A stretch of DNA of 62,573 bases from Rhodobacter sp. (GTDB lineage: Bacteria; Pseudomonadota; Alphaproteobacteria; Rhodobacterales; Rhodobacteraceae), in contig JAIYDJ010000038.1 in NCBI GenBank assembly GCA_027487575.1, forward strand, positions 1 to 62,573, written 5' to 3'. The translations under genes were made by a program, and so were the position numbers. Below, in pieces: positions 43,190-52,111 of this stretch (position 1 is the first letter of the stretch; every line of letters begins with the position of its first letter). Under the pieces are notes generated by a model. It saw nothing but the letters and a program-made list of their open reading frames with translations. It did not search any database and was not told the origin of the DNA.

Positions 43190-43894
43190 ATGACCGAGCC
43201 GCAAGCGCACCTTCTGGTGGTGGACGATGATGAACGCATCCGCGGCCTGTTGCAGAAATTCCTGATCCGGAATGGCTTTCTGGTCACGGGGGCACGGGAC
43301 GCGGCTCAGGCGCGGCGCATTCTGGCCGGGCTGGACTTCGACCTTCTGGTGATCGACGTGATGATGCCCGGTGAGGACGGCATCAGCCTGACCCGCGACC
43401 TGCGGCGCCGCATGCAGGTGCCGATCCTTCTGCTGACTGCGCGGGGCGAGACGACGAACCGGATCGAGGGGCTGGAGGCGGGGGCCGACGACTATCTGGT
43501 CAAGCCGTTCGAGCCGAAGGAGTTGCTGCTGCGGATCAATGCGATCCTGCGCCGGGTTCCTGTCATGGCGCAGGCCCCGGCCCCGCCGCGTGCGCTGCAT
43601 CTGGGTCCGGTCCGCTATGACATCGACCGGGGCGAGTTGTGGCGGGGCCCCGAACTGGTGCGGATGACCACGACCGAAGCCCAACTGATGCGCCTGTTCG
43701 CCGCCAACCCCGGCATGGCCATCCCGCGCGAGCGTCTGGTGGGTGAGCCGGTGAAGCCCGAGGATGCCGGCGCCCAGATGCGCGCCGTGGATGTGCAGAT
43801 CACCCGCCTGCGCCGCAAGATCGAGGAAGACCCGCGCCAGCCGCGCTATTTGCAGACGGTGCGCGGCGAGGGGTACCTGCTGCAGCCCGACTGA
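43190..43894 (+). CDS. petR: OmpR-type response regulator, PetR-like
   Basis: This 234-residue protein has a receiver domain (acidic pair D12/D13, phospho-acceptor D56 in VIDVMMPG, T83, K105 in LVKPF) and an OmpR/PhoB winged-helix output domain (about 130-232). No histidine kinase is encoded nearby, so it is an orphan regulator paired with the MarR-type PetP-like gene. In Rhodobacter capsulatus PetR is required for cytochrome bc1 synthesis. The match to PetR rests on domain type, size and neighbour, and should be read as probable. Confidence 0.78.
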   Translation: MTEPQAHLLVVDDDERIRGLLQKFLIRNGFLVTGARDAAQARRILAGLDFDLLVIDVMMPGEDGISLTRDLRRRMQVPILLLTARGETTNRIEGLEAGADDYLVKPFEPKELLLRINAILRRVPVMAQAPAPPRALHLGPVRYDIDRGELWRGPELVRMTTTEAQLMRLFAANPGMAIPRERLVGEPVKPEDAGAQMRAVDVQITRLRRKIEEDPRQPRYLQTVRGEGYLLQPD

Positions 43895-43974
43895 TTGCAC
43901 GGGTCGATGGGCGGATTTCCGCTTGGCGCGCCGGTGCCGCCTGCTACGATGGCGAGGAAATCCGGGAGGTACAG

Positions 43975-44469
43975 ATGATTTCTAGACTGGCAAGTGTGGC
44001 GGGCATCGCTTTGGCGCTGACGGCGGGGTCCGGGTCGGCGCAAGATCTGATCGACTGGGGCTCGTCCGATTATTGGGCGGTTCTGATCGACCCGACTCTT
44101 GGCAACGGCTGCCTGATTCAGGGCGAATTTGCCGACGGATCGCTGGTCCGCATCGGGTTGGACCGCAATCAGGGTGTGGGGTATGTGACGGTGTTCAACA
44201 CCGCCTGGGGCGACATCGAGGAAGGCGCGATCTATCCGATCAGTTTCACGCTGGACGGCGAGAGTTTCGAAGGCGAGGCGAAGGGCATGTATCTGAACGG
44301 CGTGCCGGGCGCGGATGTCGAATTCGACAATGCCGAGTTCTTCATGTCGATCGCGCAGCGCCAGACGATGACGATGTTTGCCGACGATGCCGAGGTTCTG
44401 TCGATCGACCTGACCGGCACGATGGCCGGGCTGGAAGCCGTGATGGAATGTCAGGACGAACAGGGATGA
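43975..44469 (+). CDS. Secreted hypothetical protein
   Basis: The 164-residue protein has a signal peptide (MISRLASVAGIALALTAGSGSA, cleavage near residue 22) and a compact acidic beta-rich mature domain with two cysteines (one near residue 46, one near the C terminus). I recognise no family. A GGGAGGT ribosome site supports the start. It lies after petR on the same strand and before a hairpin, so it may be a separate small transcript. Confidence 0.72.
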   Translation: MISRLASVAGIALALTAGSGSAQDLIDWGSSDYWAVLIDPTLGNGCLIQGEFADGSLVRIGLDRNQGVGYVTVFNTAWGDIEEGAIYPISFTLDGESFEGEAKGMYLNGVPGADVEFDNAEFFMSIAQRQTMTMFADDAEVLSIDLTGTMAGLEAVMECQDEQG

Positions 44470-44479
44470 CGCCCGCAAC

Positions 44480-44499
44480 GCCGGGGGCACTCCCCCGGC
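44480..44499 (+). terminator. Hairpin before the histone-deacetylase-like gene
   Basis: GCCGGGGG (44480-44487) pairs with CCCCCGGC (44492-44499) around a four-base loop, 11 bases after the stop of the secreted protein gene. It resembles the stem of the repeat copies A and B but lacks their GGGATA-TTT tail. Confidence 0.5.
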
Positions 44500-44537
44500 A
44501 GGTTGCATGAAACGGGTATGAGCTGGAGGGGGCGGGC

Positions 44538-45455
44538 GTGGTTCTGGTTTTCACGCATGAGGATTACGGCCGCCACGTCACCCCGCCCGGCCATCCGGAG
44601 CGGGTGGAACGGTATTCCGCCGTTCAGGCGGGGCTTGCAAGCGTGACAGGCGAGCGGCGCGCATCCCCGCCGGGCGATGTGGCCGACCTGCTGCACTGTC
44701 ATCCGGCGGGGTATGTGGAACGGGTCAGGGCGGCGGTGCCCAAGGCCGGGTGGTCGGGGGTCGATGGCGACACCTTCCTGTCGCCGGGGTCCTGGGAGGC
44801 GGCGCTGCGGGCCGTGGGCGGAGCCTGCGCAGCGGTGGACGCGGTCGTGGCAGAGGGCGGACGGGCCTTCGTGGCTTGCCGACCGCCGGGCCACCATGCC
44901 GAAACCGCCACGGCGATGGGATTTTGTTTCTTTGGAACGGTGGCCATTGCGGCCAAGCGGGCGCTCGATGTGCACGGGCTGGCGCGTGTCGCCGTGCTTG
45001 ATTTCGACGTCCACCACGGCAACGGAACGCAAGACCTTCTGTGGAACGAACCGCGCGCGATGTTCGTCTCGTCGCACCAGATGCCGCTTTATCCAGGGAC
45101 CGGCGCCGCCGATGAGGCGGGCGCGCATGGCCAGATCGTCAACCTTCCGCTGCGGCCGGGGTCGGGCGGGGCGGCGATGCGCGCCGTCTGGGAACCGGCG
45201 TTGGCACAGGTTGCCGCGTTTCAGCCGGAACTGATCCTGATCAGCGCCGGGTTCGATGCGCACCGGGATGATCCGCTGGGCGGCCTCATGTGGGAGGTGG
45301 CCGATTTCGTCTGGCTGACGCGGGCGATCTGTAACGTGGCGGACGCGGTGTGCGGCGGCCGGGTGGTATCCTGTCTGGAGGGCGGCTATGATCTGGCCGC
45401 GCTGACGGCTTCGGTCGCGGCGCATGTGACCGAACTGGGAAGGCAGCCCCGATGA
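44538..45455 (+). CDS. Histone deacetylase-family hydrolase
   Basis: This 305-residue protein is a class II HDAC-like or acetylpolyamine amidohydrolase-type enzyme. Characteristic stretches are RPPGHHA (the catalytic histidine pair), DFDVHHGNGTQ (zinc-binding D and H) and SAGFDAH (zinc-binding D). It removes an acyl group from a lysine or polyamine amide. It starts with GTG behind GGAGGG and overlaps xseB by four bases; I have seen HDAC-like, xseB, ispA and dxs in this order in Rhodobacteraceae. Confidence 0.9.
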   Translation: MVLVFTHEDYGRHVTPPGHPERVERYSAVQAGLASVTGERRASPPGDVADLLHCHPAGYVERVRAAVPKAGWSGVDGDTFLSPGSWEAALRAVGGACAAVDAVVAEGGRAFVACRPPGHHAETATAMGFCFFGTVAIAAKRALDVHGLARVAVLDFDVHHGNGTQDLLWNEPRAMFVSSHQMPLYPGTGAADEAGAHGQIVNLPLRPGSGGAAMRAVWEPALAQVAAFQPELILISAGFDAHRDDPLGGLMWEVADFVWLTRAICNVADAVCGGRVVSCLEGGYDLAALTASVAAHVTELGRQPR

Positions 45456-45691
45456 CCGACAAACCTGTGGCAGAGATGAGTTTTGAAGAGGCGATGGCCG
45501 CGCTGGAGGCGGTGGTGAGCGCGCTGGAAAAGGGCGAGGTGCCGCTGGAGCAATCGATCGCGCTGTACGACCGGGGCGCGGCGCTGAAGGCGCATTGCGC
45601 GGCGAAACTGGCGCAGGCCGAAGAAAAGGTCGAATTGATCCGCGCCAAGGAAGGCCGGGCGGTGGGCACCACCCCGGTGGAGGGGCTGTGA
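45452..45691 (+). CDS. xseB: Exodeoxyribonuclease VII small subunit
   Basis: The 79-residue protein is XseB, a helical subunit that assembles around XseA to degrade single-stranded DNA. The family pattern MSFEEAMAALEAVVSALEKG, then LEQSIALYDRGAALK, is complete. It overlaps the upstream gene by ATGA and the ispA start by GTGA. The large subunit gene xseA is not in the window. Confidence 0.93.
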   Translation: MTDKPVAEMSFEEAMAALEAVVSALEKGEVPLEQSIALYDRGAALKAHCAAKLAQAEEKVELIRAKEGRAVGTTPVEGL

Positions 45692-46557
45692 GCTTTGACG
45701 CGGCGCTAGGCCGGGCGGCGGGGCTGGTGCAGGCGCGATTGGACCTGGCCATGGCCGGGATGGCCGATGTGCCGGTGGTCCACGCCATGCGCTATGCCGC
45801 GCAGGGCGGCAAGCGGCTGCGCGGGTTTCTGGTGCTGGAATCGGCGGCGATGCTGGGGGTGGCACCCGACCGCGCGGTGCATGCGGCGGCGGCGGTCGAG
45901 GCGCTGCACGCCTACAGCCTGATCCACGACGATCTGCCGTGCATGGACGATGATGACCTGCGGCGCGGGTTGCCGACCGTCCATGTGAAATGGGACGAGG
46001 CCGTAGCCGTGCTGGCGGGGGATGCGCTGCAGACTCTGGCGTTCCAACTGTTGTGCGATCCGGGCCTCGGGTCGGGCGATGTGCGGATTGCACTGGTCGA
46101 CGGACTGGCACGGGCGTCGGGGGCCGGGGGCATGGTTCTGGGGCAGGCTTTGGACATCGCCGCCGAAACCGCCGCCGAGCCGCTGTCACTCGACCAGATC
46201 ACCGAATTGCAGGCGGGCAAGACCGGCGCGCTGATCCGCTGGTCGGCAGAGGCCGGGGCGGTGATCGCCGGGGCGGACCCGGCCCCGCTCAGCGCCTACG
46301 CGCAGGCGCTGGGGTTGGCGTTCCAGATCGCCGATGACATTCTGGATGTGACGGGCGATGCCGCCGCGATGGGCAAGCGGCTGCACAAGGACGCGGCGGC
46401 GGGCAAGGCGACCTTCGTGTCGCTGCTGGGTCTGAGCGGCGCGCGGGCGCGGGCGACCGCACTGGTGGACGAGGCCGAGGGCCACCTGCGGCCCTATGGT
46501 GCGGCGGCGGGGAACTTGATCGCGGCAGCGCGATTTGCCATCACTCGCCAGAGTTAG
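45688..46557 (+). CDS. ispA: Farnesyl/geranyl diphosphate synthase
   Basis: This 289-residue prenyl synthase condenses isopentenyl diphosphate with allylic diphosphates. The first aspartate-rich motif lies at residues 81-93 ([13 protein letters not shown], the longer insertion typical of bacterial farnesyl diphosphate synthases) and the second as DDILD near residue 219. The start is a GTG that overlaps the xseB stop. The next gene, dxs, lies ten bases on, so precursor supply and chain elongation are co-expressed. Confidence 0.92.
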   Translation: MSFDAALGRAAGLVQARLDLAMAGMADVPVVHAMRYAAQGGKRLRGFLVLESAAMLGVAPDRAVHAAAAVEALHAYSLIHDDLPCMDDDDLRRGLPTVHVKWDEAVAVLAGDALQTLAFQLLCDPGLGSGDVRIALVDGLARASGAGGMVLGQALDIAAETAAEPLSLDQITELQAGKTGALIRWSAEAGAVIAGADPAPLSAYAQALGLAFQIADDILDVTGDAAAMGKRLHKDAAAGKATFVSLLGLSGARARATALVDEAEGHLRPYGAAAGNLIAAARFAITRQS

Positions 46558-46567
46558 GAGTGCCGCC

Positions 46568-48493
46568 ATGTCGACCCAACCCCCCGACCGTCCAAGAACC
46601 CCGCTCCTTGATCTGGTGCGTCTGCCGTCCGACCTGAAACGGCTGGGCGACGGGCAGTTGCGCCAGCTTGCCGACGAATTGCGCGCCGAGACGATCAGCG
46701 CGGTATCGGTCACCGGCGGGCATCTGGGTGCGGGACTGGGGGTTGTCGAGTTGACGGTGGCGCTGCATGCGGTGTTCGACGCGCCGCGCGACAAGATCGT
46801 CTGGGACGTGGGCCACCAGTGCTATCCGCACAAGATCCTGACCGGGCGGCGCAACCGGATCCGCACCCTGCGCACCGAAGGCGGGCTGTCGGGCTTCACC
46901 AAGCGCAGCGAAAGCCTATTCGATCCGTTCGGGGCGGCGCACAGTTCCACCTCGATCAGTGCCGCGCTGGGGTTCGCCTGCGCCGCCGATCTGGGCGGAT
47001 CGCCCGGCGATGCGGTGGCGGTGATCGGCGACGGGTCGATGAGCGCCGGCATGGCCTATGAGGCGATGAACAACGCAGGCCACCTGAAGAAACGGCTGTT
47101 CGTGATCCTGAACGACAACGAGATGTCGATTGCCCCGCCGGTGGGGGCGATGTCGGCCTACCTCAGCCGCCTTTATGCCGGTGCGCCGTTTCAGGAGCTG
47201 AAATCGGCGGCCAAGGGCATGGTCAGCCTGCTGCCTGAACCGTTTCAGGAAGGCGCGCGGCGGGCCAAGGAATTGCTGAAGGCGGCGACGGTGGGCGGCA
47301 CCCTGTTCGAGGAGCTGGGATTTTCCTATGTCGGCCCGATCGACGGCCATGATCTGGACCAGTTGCTGCCCGTCCTGCGCACCGCCCATGCCCGCGCCAC
47401 CGGGCCGATGCTGATCCATGTGCTGACGAAAAAGGGCAAGGGCTATGCCCCCGCCGAGGCCGCGCGGGACCGGGGCCATGCCACGGGCAAGTTCGATGTG
47501 CTGACCGGCGTGCAGGCCAAATCCACCCCGAACGCCCCCGCCTATACCAAGGTGTTCGCCCAGTCCCTGCTGCGCGAGGCGGAAGAGGATGCGCGGATCG
47601 TGGCGGTGACCGCCGCCATGCCCGACGGCACGGGGCTCGATCTGTTCGCCAGCCGCTTTCCGCGCCGCTGTTTCGATGTGGGCATCGCCGAACAGCATGC
47701 GGTGACGTTTTCGGCCGCCTTGGCCGCAGGCGGGATGCGGCCGTTTTGCGCGGTCTATTCCACCTTCCTGCAGCGCGGCTATGATCAGGTCGTGCATGAC
47801 GTGGCGATCCAGCGGTTGCCGGTGCGGTTCGCCATCGACCGCGCCGGGCTGGTGGGGGCGGATGGGGCGACCCATGCCGGGGCCTTCGACGTGGCGTTTC
47901 TGGCCAACCTGCCCGGTTTCGTCGTGATGGCGGCGGCGGACGAGGCCGACCTTGTGCACATGGTCGCCACGGCGGCGGCGCATGACGACGGCCCCATCGC
48001 CTTCCGCTATCCGCGCGGCGAGGGCGTGGGGGTCGAGATGCCCGCGCGCGGGATACCGCTGGCCATCGGCCGGGGCCGGGTGATTTGCGAGGGCGCGCGC
48101 GTGGCGCTCTTGTCGTTCGGCACGCGGCTGGGCGAGGTTCAGAAGGCGGCCGAGGCGCTGGCGGCGCGCGGCGTGTCCTGCACCGTCGCCGACGCCCGGT
48201 TCGCCAAACCGCTGGACCGCGACCTGATCCTGCAGCTTGCCCGCCACCACGAGGCGCTGATCACGGTCGAGGAAGGCGCGGTCGGCGGCTTTGGCAGCCA
48301 TGTGGCGCAGTTGCTGGCCGAGGCGGGCGTGTTCGACCACGGCCTGAAATACCGCAGCATGGTCCTGCCCGACATCTTCATCGACCAGGCCTCGCCCGAG
48401 GCGATGTACCGGGTGGCCGGGATGGAAGCCGCGCAGATCGAAGAGCGGGTGCTGGCCGTGCTGGGCGTGGCGGTGGTGGGGATGCGGGCTTAG
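46568..48493 (+). CDS. dxs: 1-deoxy-D-xylulose-5-phosphate synthase
   Basis: The 641-residue enzyme is the first step of the MEP isoprenoid pathway. It joins pyruvate and glyceraldehyde 3-phosphate with thiamine diphosphate. Clear stretches are GHLGAGLG and [15 protein letters not shown] near the N terminus, the TPP motif [18 protein letters not shown], the transketolase pyrimidine domain with [17 protein letters not shown], and the C-terminal domain with [12 protein letters not shown]. The ATG at 46568 follows AGGAGTGCC. No regulatory element is visible inside the operon. Confidence 0.96.
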   Translation: MSTQPPDRPRTPLLDLVRLPSDLKRLGDGQLRQLADELRAETISAVSVTGGHLGAGLGVVELTVALHAVFDAPRDKIVWDVGHQCYPHKILTGRRNRIRTLRTEGGLSGFTKRSESLFDPFGAAHSSTSISAALGFACAADLGGSPGDAVAVIGDGSMSAGMAYEAMNNAGHLKKRLFVILNDNEMSIAPPVGAMSAYLSRLYAGAPFQELKSAAKGMVSLLPEPFQEGARRAKELLKAATVGGTLFEELGFSYVGPIDGHDLDQLLPVLRTAHARATGPMLIHVLTKKGKGYAPAEAARDRGHATGKFDVLTGVQAKSTPNAPAYTKVFAQSLLREAEEDARIVAVTAAMPDGTGLDLFASRFPRRCFDVGIAEQHAVTFSAALAAGGMRPFCAVYSTFLQRGYDQVVHDVAIQRLPVRFAIDRAGLVGADGATHAGAFDVAFLANLPGFVVMAAADEADLVHMVATAAAHDDGPIAFRYPRGEGVGVEMPARGIPLAIGRGRVICEGARVALLSFGTRLGEVQKAAEALAARGVSCTVADARFAKPLDRDLILQLARHHEALITVEEGAVGGFGSHVAQLLAEAGVFDHGLKYRSMVLPDIFIDQASPEAMYRVAGMEAAQIEERVLAVLGVAVVGMRA

Positions 48494-48534
48494 GGCCTTG
48501 CAGTTATCCTATCGCCAGAGGTAGCTTTCAAGAA

Positions 48535-49487
48535 ATGGAGGGTTTCTTGCCGATACCGGATTTCCAAACTGCCATGCTTCCGGTTCTGCGTGCATTTAAC
48601 GATGGCGCACAAAAAGTTGCCGATGTCCTTCCTGCCCTCCGCATCGAATTTGCGGTGACCGACGAAGAAGCGGAGGCTGTGCTTCCGAGTGGTCGGGTGA
48701 CAACTCTTCAAAGTCGGGCACATTGGGCGCGGACCTATCTTTGCAAGCTGGGCTGCTTACTTCTCCCCGCCGGAACCAACACATGATCACAGACGCCGGA
48801 CGCGAGTTGTTGGCGTCAGGCCTGAGCCGCGTCGACATGAAGACGCTTGAACGGTTTCCGGAGTATGTTGCTTGGCGCGAGAAGGAACAATCAACTTCCG
48901 TCGAAACACTTGAGGTGGTTTATCCGATCGAAGTTAGTCGGCCCGGACTCATCTTGGAAGCCGGGACGCCTGAAGAACGGATCGAACGTAACTTCGGGTT
49001 GATTCAAGCCTCGTTGGCTGAAGATCTTCTGGCCGCTGTTCAGGGCATGACGCCCCTAAAATTCGAGCAGCTTATCGTCGACCTTCTGCTCGCCATGGGC
49101 TACGGCGGTGGTGACAAGTCGATGGGCGAGAGCATTGGCAAGTCGGGCGATGGCGGGATTGACGGGATCATCAATGAAGACGCCCTTGGGCTCGACGCCG
49201 TCTATATACAGGCGAAACGCTATGCTCCCGACAACAAGGTGGGTCGCCCGGCGCTGCAGGCGTTCGTCGGGTCACTGACCGGCGAAGGCGCAAACAAGGG
49301 GGTATTCGTTACAACCTCCGACTTTTCCAAAGAGGCGAAGGACTATCTCAACAAGGTGCAGCACCGGATCGTGCTGATCAATGGTGACCGGCTGGCGCGA
49401 TTGATGATCCAGCATGAGGTCGGCGTGCGGGCACGCAAGACCTATGTTCTGCGATCGGTGGACGAAGATTACTTCATCACCGACTAA
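48535..49487 (+). pseudogene. mrr: Frameshifted mrr-type restriction endonuclease
   Basis: Two overlapping frames together spell one Mrr protein. The first (48535-48786) gives the N-terminal winged-helix half up to HWARTYL. The second, in the -1 frame, continues with QAGLLTSPRRN..ITDAGRELL and the nuclease domain with GDGGIDGII and VYIQAKR (PD-(D/E)XK residues D and QxK). The break lies at about 48739-48743, in CTTTG, where a single base seems lost. Mrr is a type IV enzyme that cuts modified DNA. The C-terminal half could still be made from the ATG at 48783. Bases here are less GC-rich than the flanks, so it may have been acquired. A sequencing error remains possible. Confidence 0.75.
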
Positions 49488-49613
49488 GCGTTTCCACTGA
49501 CCACCCCCCGAAACACTCCTCAATCCTGCGTGTGGGGCCTGTCACACTGGCCGCGGGCTTGCGACCGGGTGTAGTGTCTTGCGACATTGGCCGATCAGGA
49601 TCGGAGCCACCCC

Positions 49614-50978
49614 GTGACCACCTCACCCTCCCCCCTTGGCGCGTTCCTGCGCTATGTCGCGTCTGGCGGCCCGTCGAAAAGCGGGTTGCCCGCGCGGGTG
49701 CTTGACCAGATCCAACAGCGCGAGGCGGCATCGGAACGGCTGATCGGGTGGGTGCAGATTTCGGTCGTTCTGTTCTTCGCAACGCTCTATTCCATCGCGC
49801 CGCGCGCCACGGGGGCCACGGGCGACAATTTCGTGCCCGGCGTGCTGGCGGTCTATTTCGCCTTCACCGTGCTGCGTCTGGCGCTGTCCTACCGGATCGC
49901 CCTGCCGCGCTGGGTGCTGGTGCTGTCGATCGGGGTGGACGTGGCGCTGCTGTGCGGGCTGATCTTCTCGTTCCACCTGCAATACGATCAGCCTGCGGCG
50001 TTCTACCTGAAAACCCCGACGTTGCTTTACATGTTCATCTTCATCGCCGTGCGGACGTTGCGTTTCGATCCCCGCTTCGTGCTGGCGACCGGCGTGGTCG
50101 CCGCCACGGGATGGCTGGCGCTGGTGGCCTATGCACTGATGTCCGACATGGGCGAAATGGCGGTGACGCGGGATTACGTGGCCTACCTCACGTCCAACAG
50201 CATCCTGATCGGGGCCGAGATCGACAAGATGCTGACCATCCTCGGGGTCACGGCGATCCTGACGCTGGCGCAGTATCGCGGCCGTCAGGTGCTGTTCGAC
50301 GCGATCCGCAGCCATGCGGCGGCACAAGACCTGCAGCAGTTCTTCGCGCCCGATGTGGCCCGGTCAATCACCGCGTCCGAGGTTCTGCCGGGGGCGGGCC
50401 ATGGCGAGGTGCGGCAGGCCGCGATCCTGTTCGTCGACGTGCGGGCCTTCACCGCAACCGCCGAGAAGATGCCGCCGGAACGGGTGATGGGCATTCTGGC
50501 CCGGTATCAGGAGGTTGCGCTGCAGGTCATCGAACAGAACGGCGGGCAGGTTGACAAGTTTCTGGGCGACGGGATCCTGGCGACCTTCGGCGCGGTGCAG
50601 GGCAGCGCAACCTATGCCGCCGATGCCTTGCGCGCGGCACATGGGGTGATCGTGGCGATGGAGGCCGCCCGCCCGGATTTCGCCGCACTGGGATGGCCGC
50701 GCGCCTTTGACATCGGCGCATCGGTGGCCTGCGGCAACGTGACGGTGGGGGTGGTGGGCGCACGGGGGCGGCTGGAGTTCACCGTGATCGGCAACGCGGT
50801 CAACCTGGCCGCCAAGCTGGAAAGCGCCAACAAGACGCAAGGAACCCGCGCCCTGACCGATGCGGCCAGCCTTTCGCTGGCGGTGGCGCAAGGCTATGAC
50901 GCCCTGCCCCTTGATACCCGCGCGGCCCAGCGGATAGCCGGACTCGCGCGGCCCGTGGACGTGGTGGTGCTGGCCTAG
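49614..50978 (+). CDS. Membrane class III nucleotide cyclase
   Basis: This 454-residue protein has about five to six membrane helices between residues 46 and 220 and a C-terminal class III cyclase domain (about 262-454). Metal aspartates D275 (FVDVRAFT) and D319 (KFLGDG), the base-selecting K315 and the asparagine N397 are present, which favours adenylate cyclase. The position normally held by the transition-state arginine is K401 (VNLAAKLE). It would make cAMP in response to a membrane or internal signal. The GTG at 49614 has GGAG nine bases upstream. Its stop shares CTAG with the convergent yghU gene. Confidence 0.85.
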   Translation: MTTSPSPLGAFLRYVASGGPSKSGLPARVLDQIQQREAASERLIGWVQISVVLFFATLYSIAPRATGATGDNFVPGVLAVYFAFTVLRLALSYRIALPRWVLVLSIGVDVALLCGLIFSFHLQYDQPAAFYLKTPTLLYMFIFIAVRTLRFDPRFVLATGVVAATGWLALVAYALMSDMGEMAVTRDYVAYLTSNSILIGAEIDKMLTILGVTAILTLAQYRGRQVLFDAIRSHAAAQDLQQFFAPDVARSITASEVLPGAGHGEVRQAAILFVDVRAFTATAEKMPPERVMGILARYQEVALQVIEQNGGQVDKFLGDGILATFGAVQGSATYAADALRAAHGVIVAMEAARPDFAALGWPRAFDIGASVACGNVTVGVVGARGRLEFTVIGNAVNLAAKLESANKTQGTRALTDAASLSLAVAQGYDALPLDTRAAQRIAGLARPVDVVVLA

Positions 50979-51847
50979 CCTGCGGTGCCGATCTTGTCCT
51001 GCGTCTGCGTGTCGAAATCGGCCGCGTCGTGGCGTTCGTGCAGTTGCAGATGCGGCTCGCCGAAGCTGCGGTTCACCATCCGCCCGCGCTTGACCGCAGG
51101 CCGTGCGTCGATCTTCTCGGCCCAGGCCAGCACGTGGGTGTAGGACGCCACGTCCAGAAATTCGGCGGCGCTGTACAGCCGGCCCAGCACCAGTTGCCCG
51201 TACCAGCCCCAGATCGCGATATCGGCAATCGAGTAGTCGTCCCCCGCGATATAGGCCCGCCCCGCCAGCAGCCGGTCCAGCACGTCAAGCTGCCGTTTGG
51301 TTTCCATGGCAAAGCGGTTGATCGGATACTCCATCTTGAACGGCGCATAGGCATAGAAATGCCCGAAGCCGCCGCCCAGATAGGGGGCCGACCCCATCTG
51401 CCAGAACAGCCACGACAGGCATTCCGTGCGCGCGGCCGGGTCCGTCGGCATCAGCGCCCCGAACTTTTCGGCCAGATACATCAGGATCGCGCCGGATTCG
51501 AACACCCGCTGCGGCGGGTTCACCGAATGGTCCATCAGCGCGGGAATCTTGGAATTCGGGTTCACCTCGACAAAGCCGGACCCGAACTGGTCGCCCTTGC
51601 CGATATTGATCAGCCAGGCGTCGTATTCGGCCCCCTGGTGCCCCAGCGCCAGCAATTCCTCCAGCATCACGGTCACCTTCACCCCGTTGGGTGTGGCGAG
51701 CGAGTAAAGCTGCAGCGGGTGCTTGCCCACCGTCAGGGGCTTGTCATGCGTGGCCCCGGCGATGGGGCGGTTCGTGCTGGCAAACTGCCCGCCGTTCTCC
51801 TTGTCCCAGGTCCAGACTTTCGGCGGGGTGTAGGGCGTGTCGGTCAT
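50975..51847 (-). CDS. yghU: YghU-type glutathione transferase / disulfide reductase
   Basis: The 290-residue protein matches YghU (Nu-class GST): it opens with the WTWDKENGGQFASTNRPIAG stretch specific to this group, then a thioredoxin-like domain with NSKIPALMDH and ESGAILMYLAEKFG, and a helical C-terminal domain. Enzymes of the class bind two glutathiones and have disulfide-bond and organic-hydroperoxide reductase activity. The ATG at 51847 is preceded in the coding sense by GAGAGTTCCAC. Codon use is ordinary. Confidence 0.9.
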   Translation of the reverse strand: MTDTPYTPPKVWTWDKENGGQFASTNRPIAGATHDKPLTVGKHPLQLYSLATPNGVKVTVMLEELLALGHQGAEYDAWLINIGKGDQFGSGFVEVNPNSKIPALMDHSVNPPQRVFESGAILMYLAEKFGALMPTDPAARTECLSWLFWQMGSAPYLGGGFGHFYAYAPFKMEYPINRFAMETKRQLDVLDRLLAGRAYIAGDDYSIADIAIWGWYGQLVLGRLYSAAEFLDVASYTHVLAWAEKIDARPAVKRGRMVNRSFGEPHLQLHERHDAADFDTQTQDKIGTAG

Positions 51848-52037
51848 GTGGAACTCTCGCTTGGCTGAAGACGTTGCGGACCACGCTACCCCTCCGATCC
51901 GGAATCGCCAAGCCGAACCATGCTGCACCGGCGCACACCCACCCCACCCGACACGCGCGAAACCCGGTCCCGTACCGCAGACCGCACCTTTGCCCGATCA
52001 AAGCCCCCTGCTCGAAACTCCGCCTGACCCTCCCGCC

Positions 52038-52091
52038 TTCTTCTTCTCTGCGAAAGTATCCCACGGGGGTCCGGGGGTGTGAAACCCCCGG
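52038..52091 (-). repeat. Hairpin repeat element, copy B
   Basis: On the minus strand CCGGGGGT (52091-52084) pairs with ACCCCCGG (52078-52071) around a five-base loop, then CCCCGTGGGATACTTTCGCAG follows. It is the inverted counterpart of copy A at 40164-40206, sharing GGACCCCCG and GGGATA-TTT. It lies 20 bases after the stop of the minus-strand SDR-like gene, so it may also end that transcript. Confidence 0.6.
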
Positions 52092-52111
52092 CGACGGCCC
52101 CCGGTGCGACC

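Noticed and set aside
48720-48760. Programmed -1 frameshift in mrr
   Set aside because: No X-XXY-YYZ slippery heptamer is present at CTTTG, and no following structure stands out. A mutation or a sequencing error is simpler.
49587-49613. TTG at 49587 as start of the nucleotide cyclase
   Set aside because: It has no ribosome site and would add nine polar residues. The GTG at 49614 has GGAG upstream.
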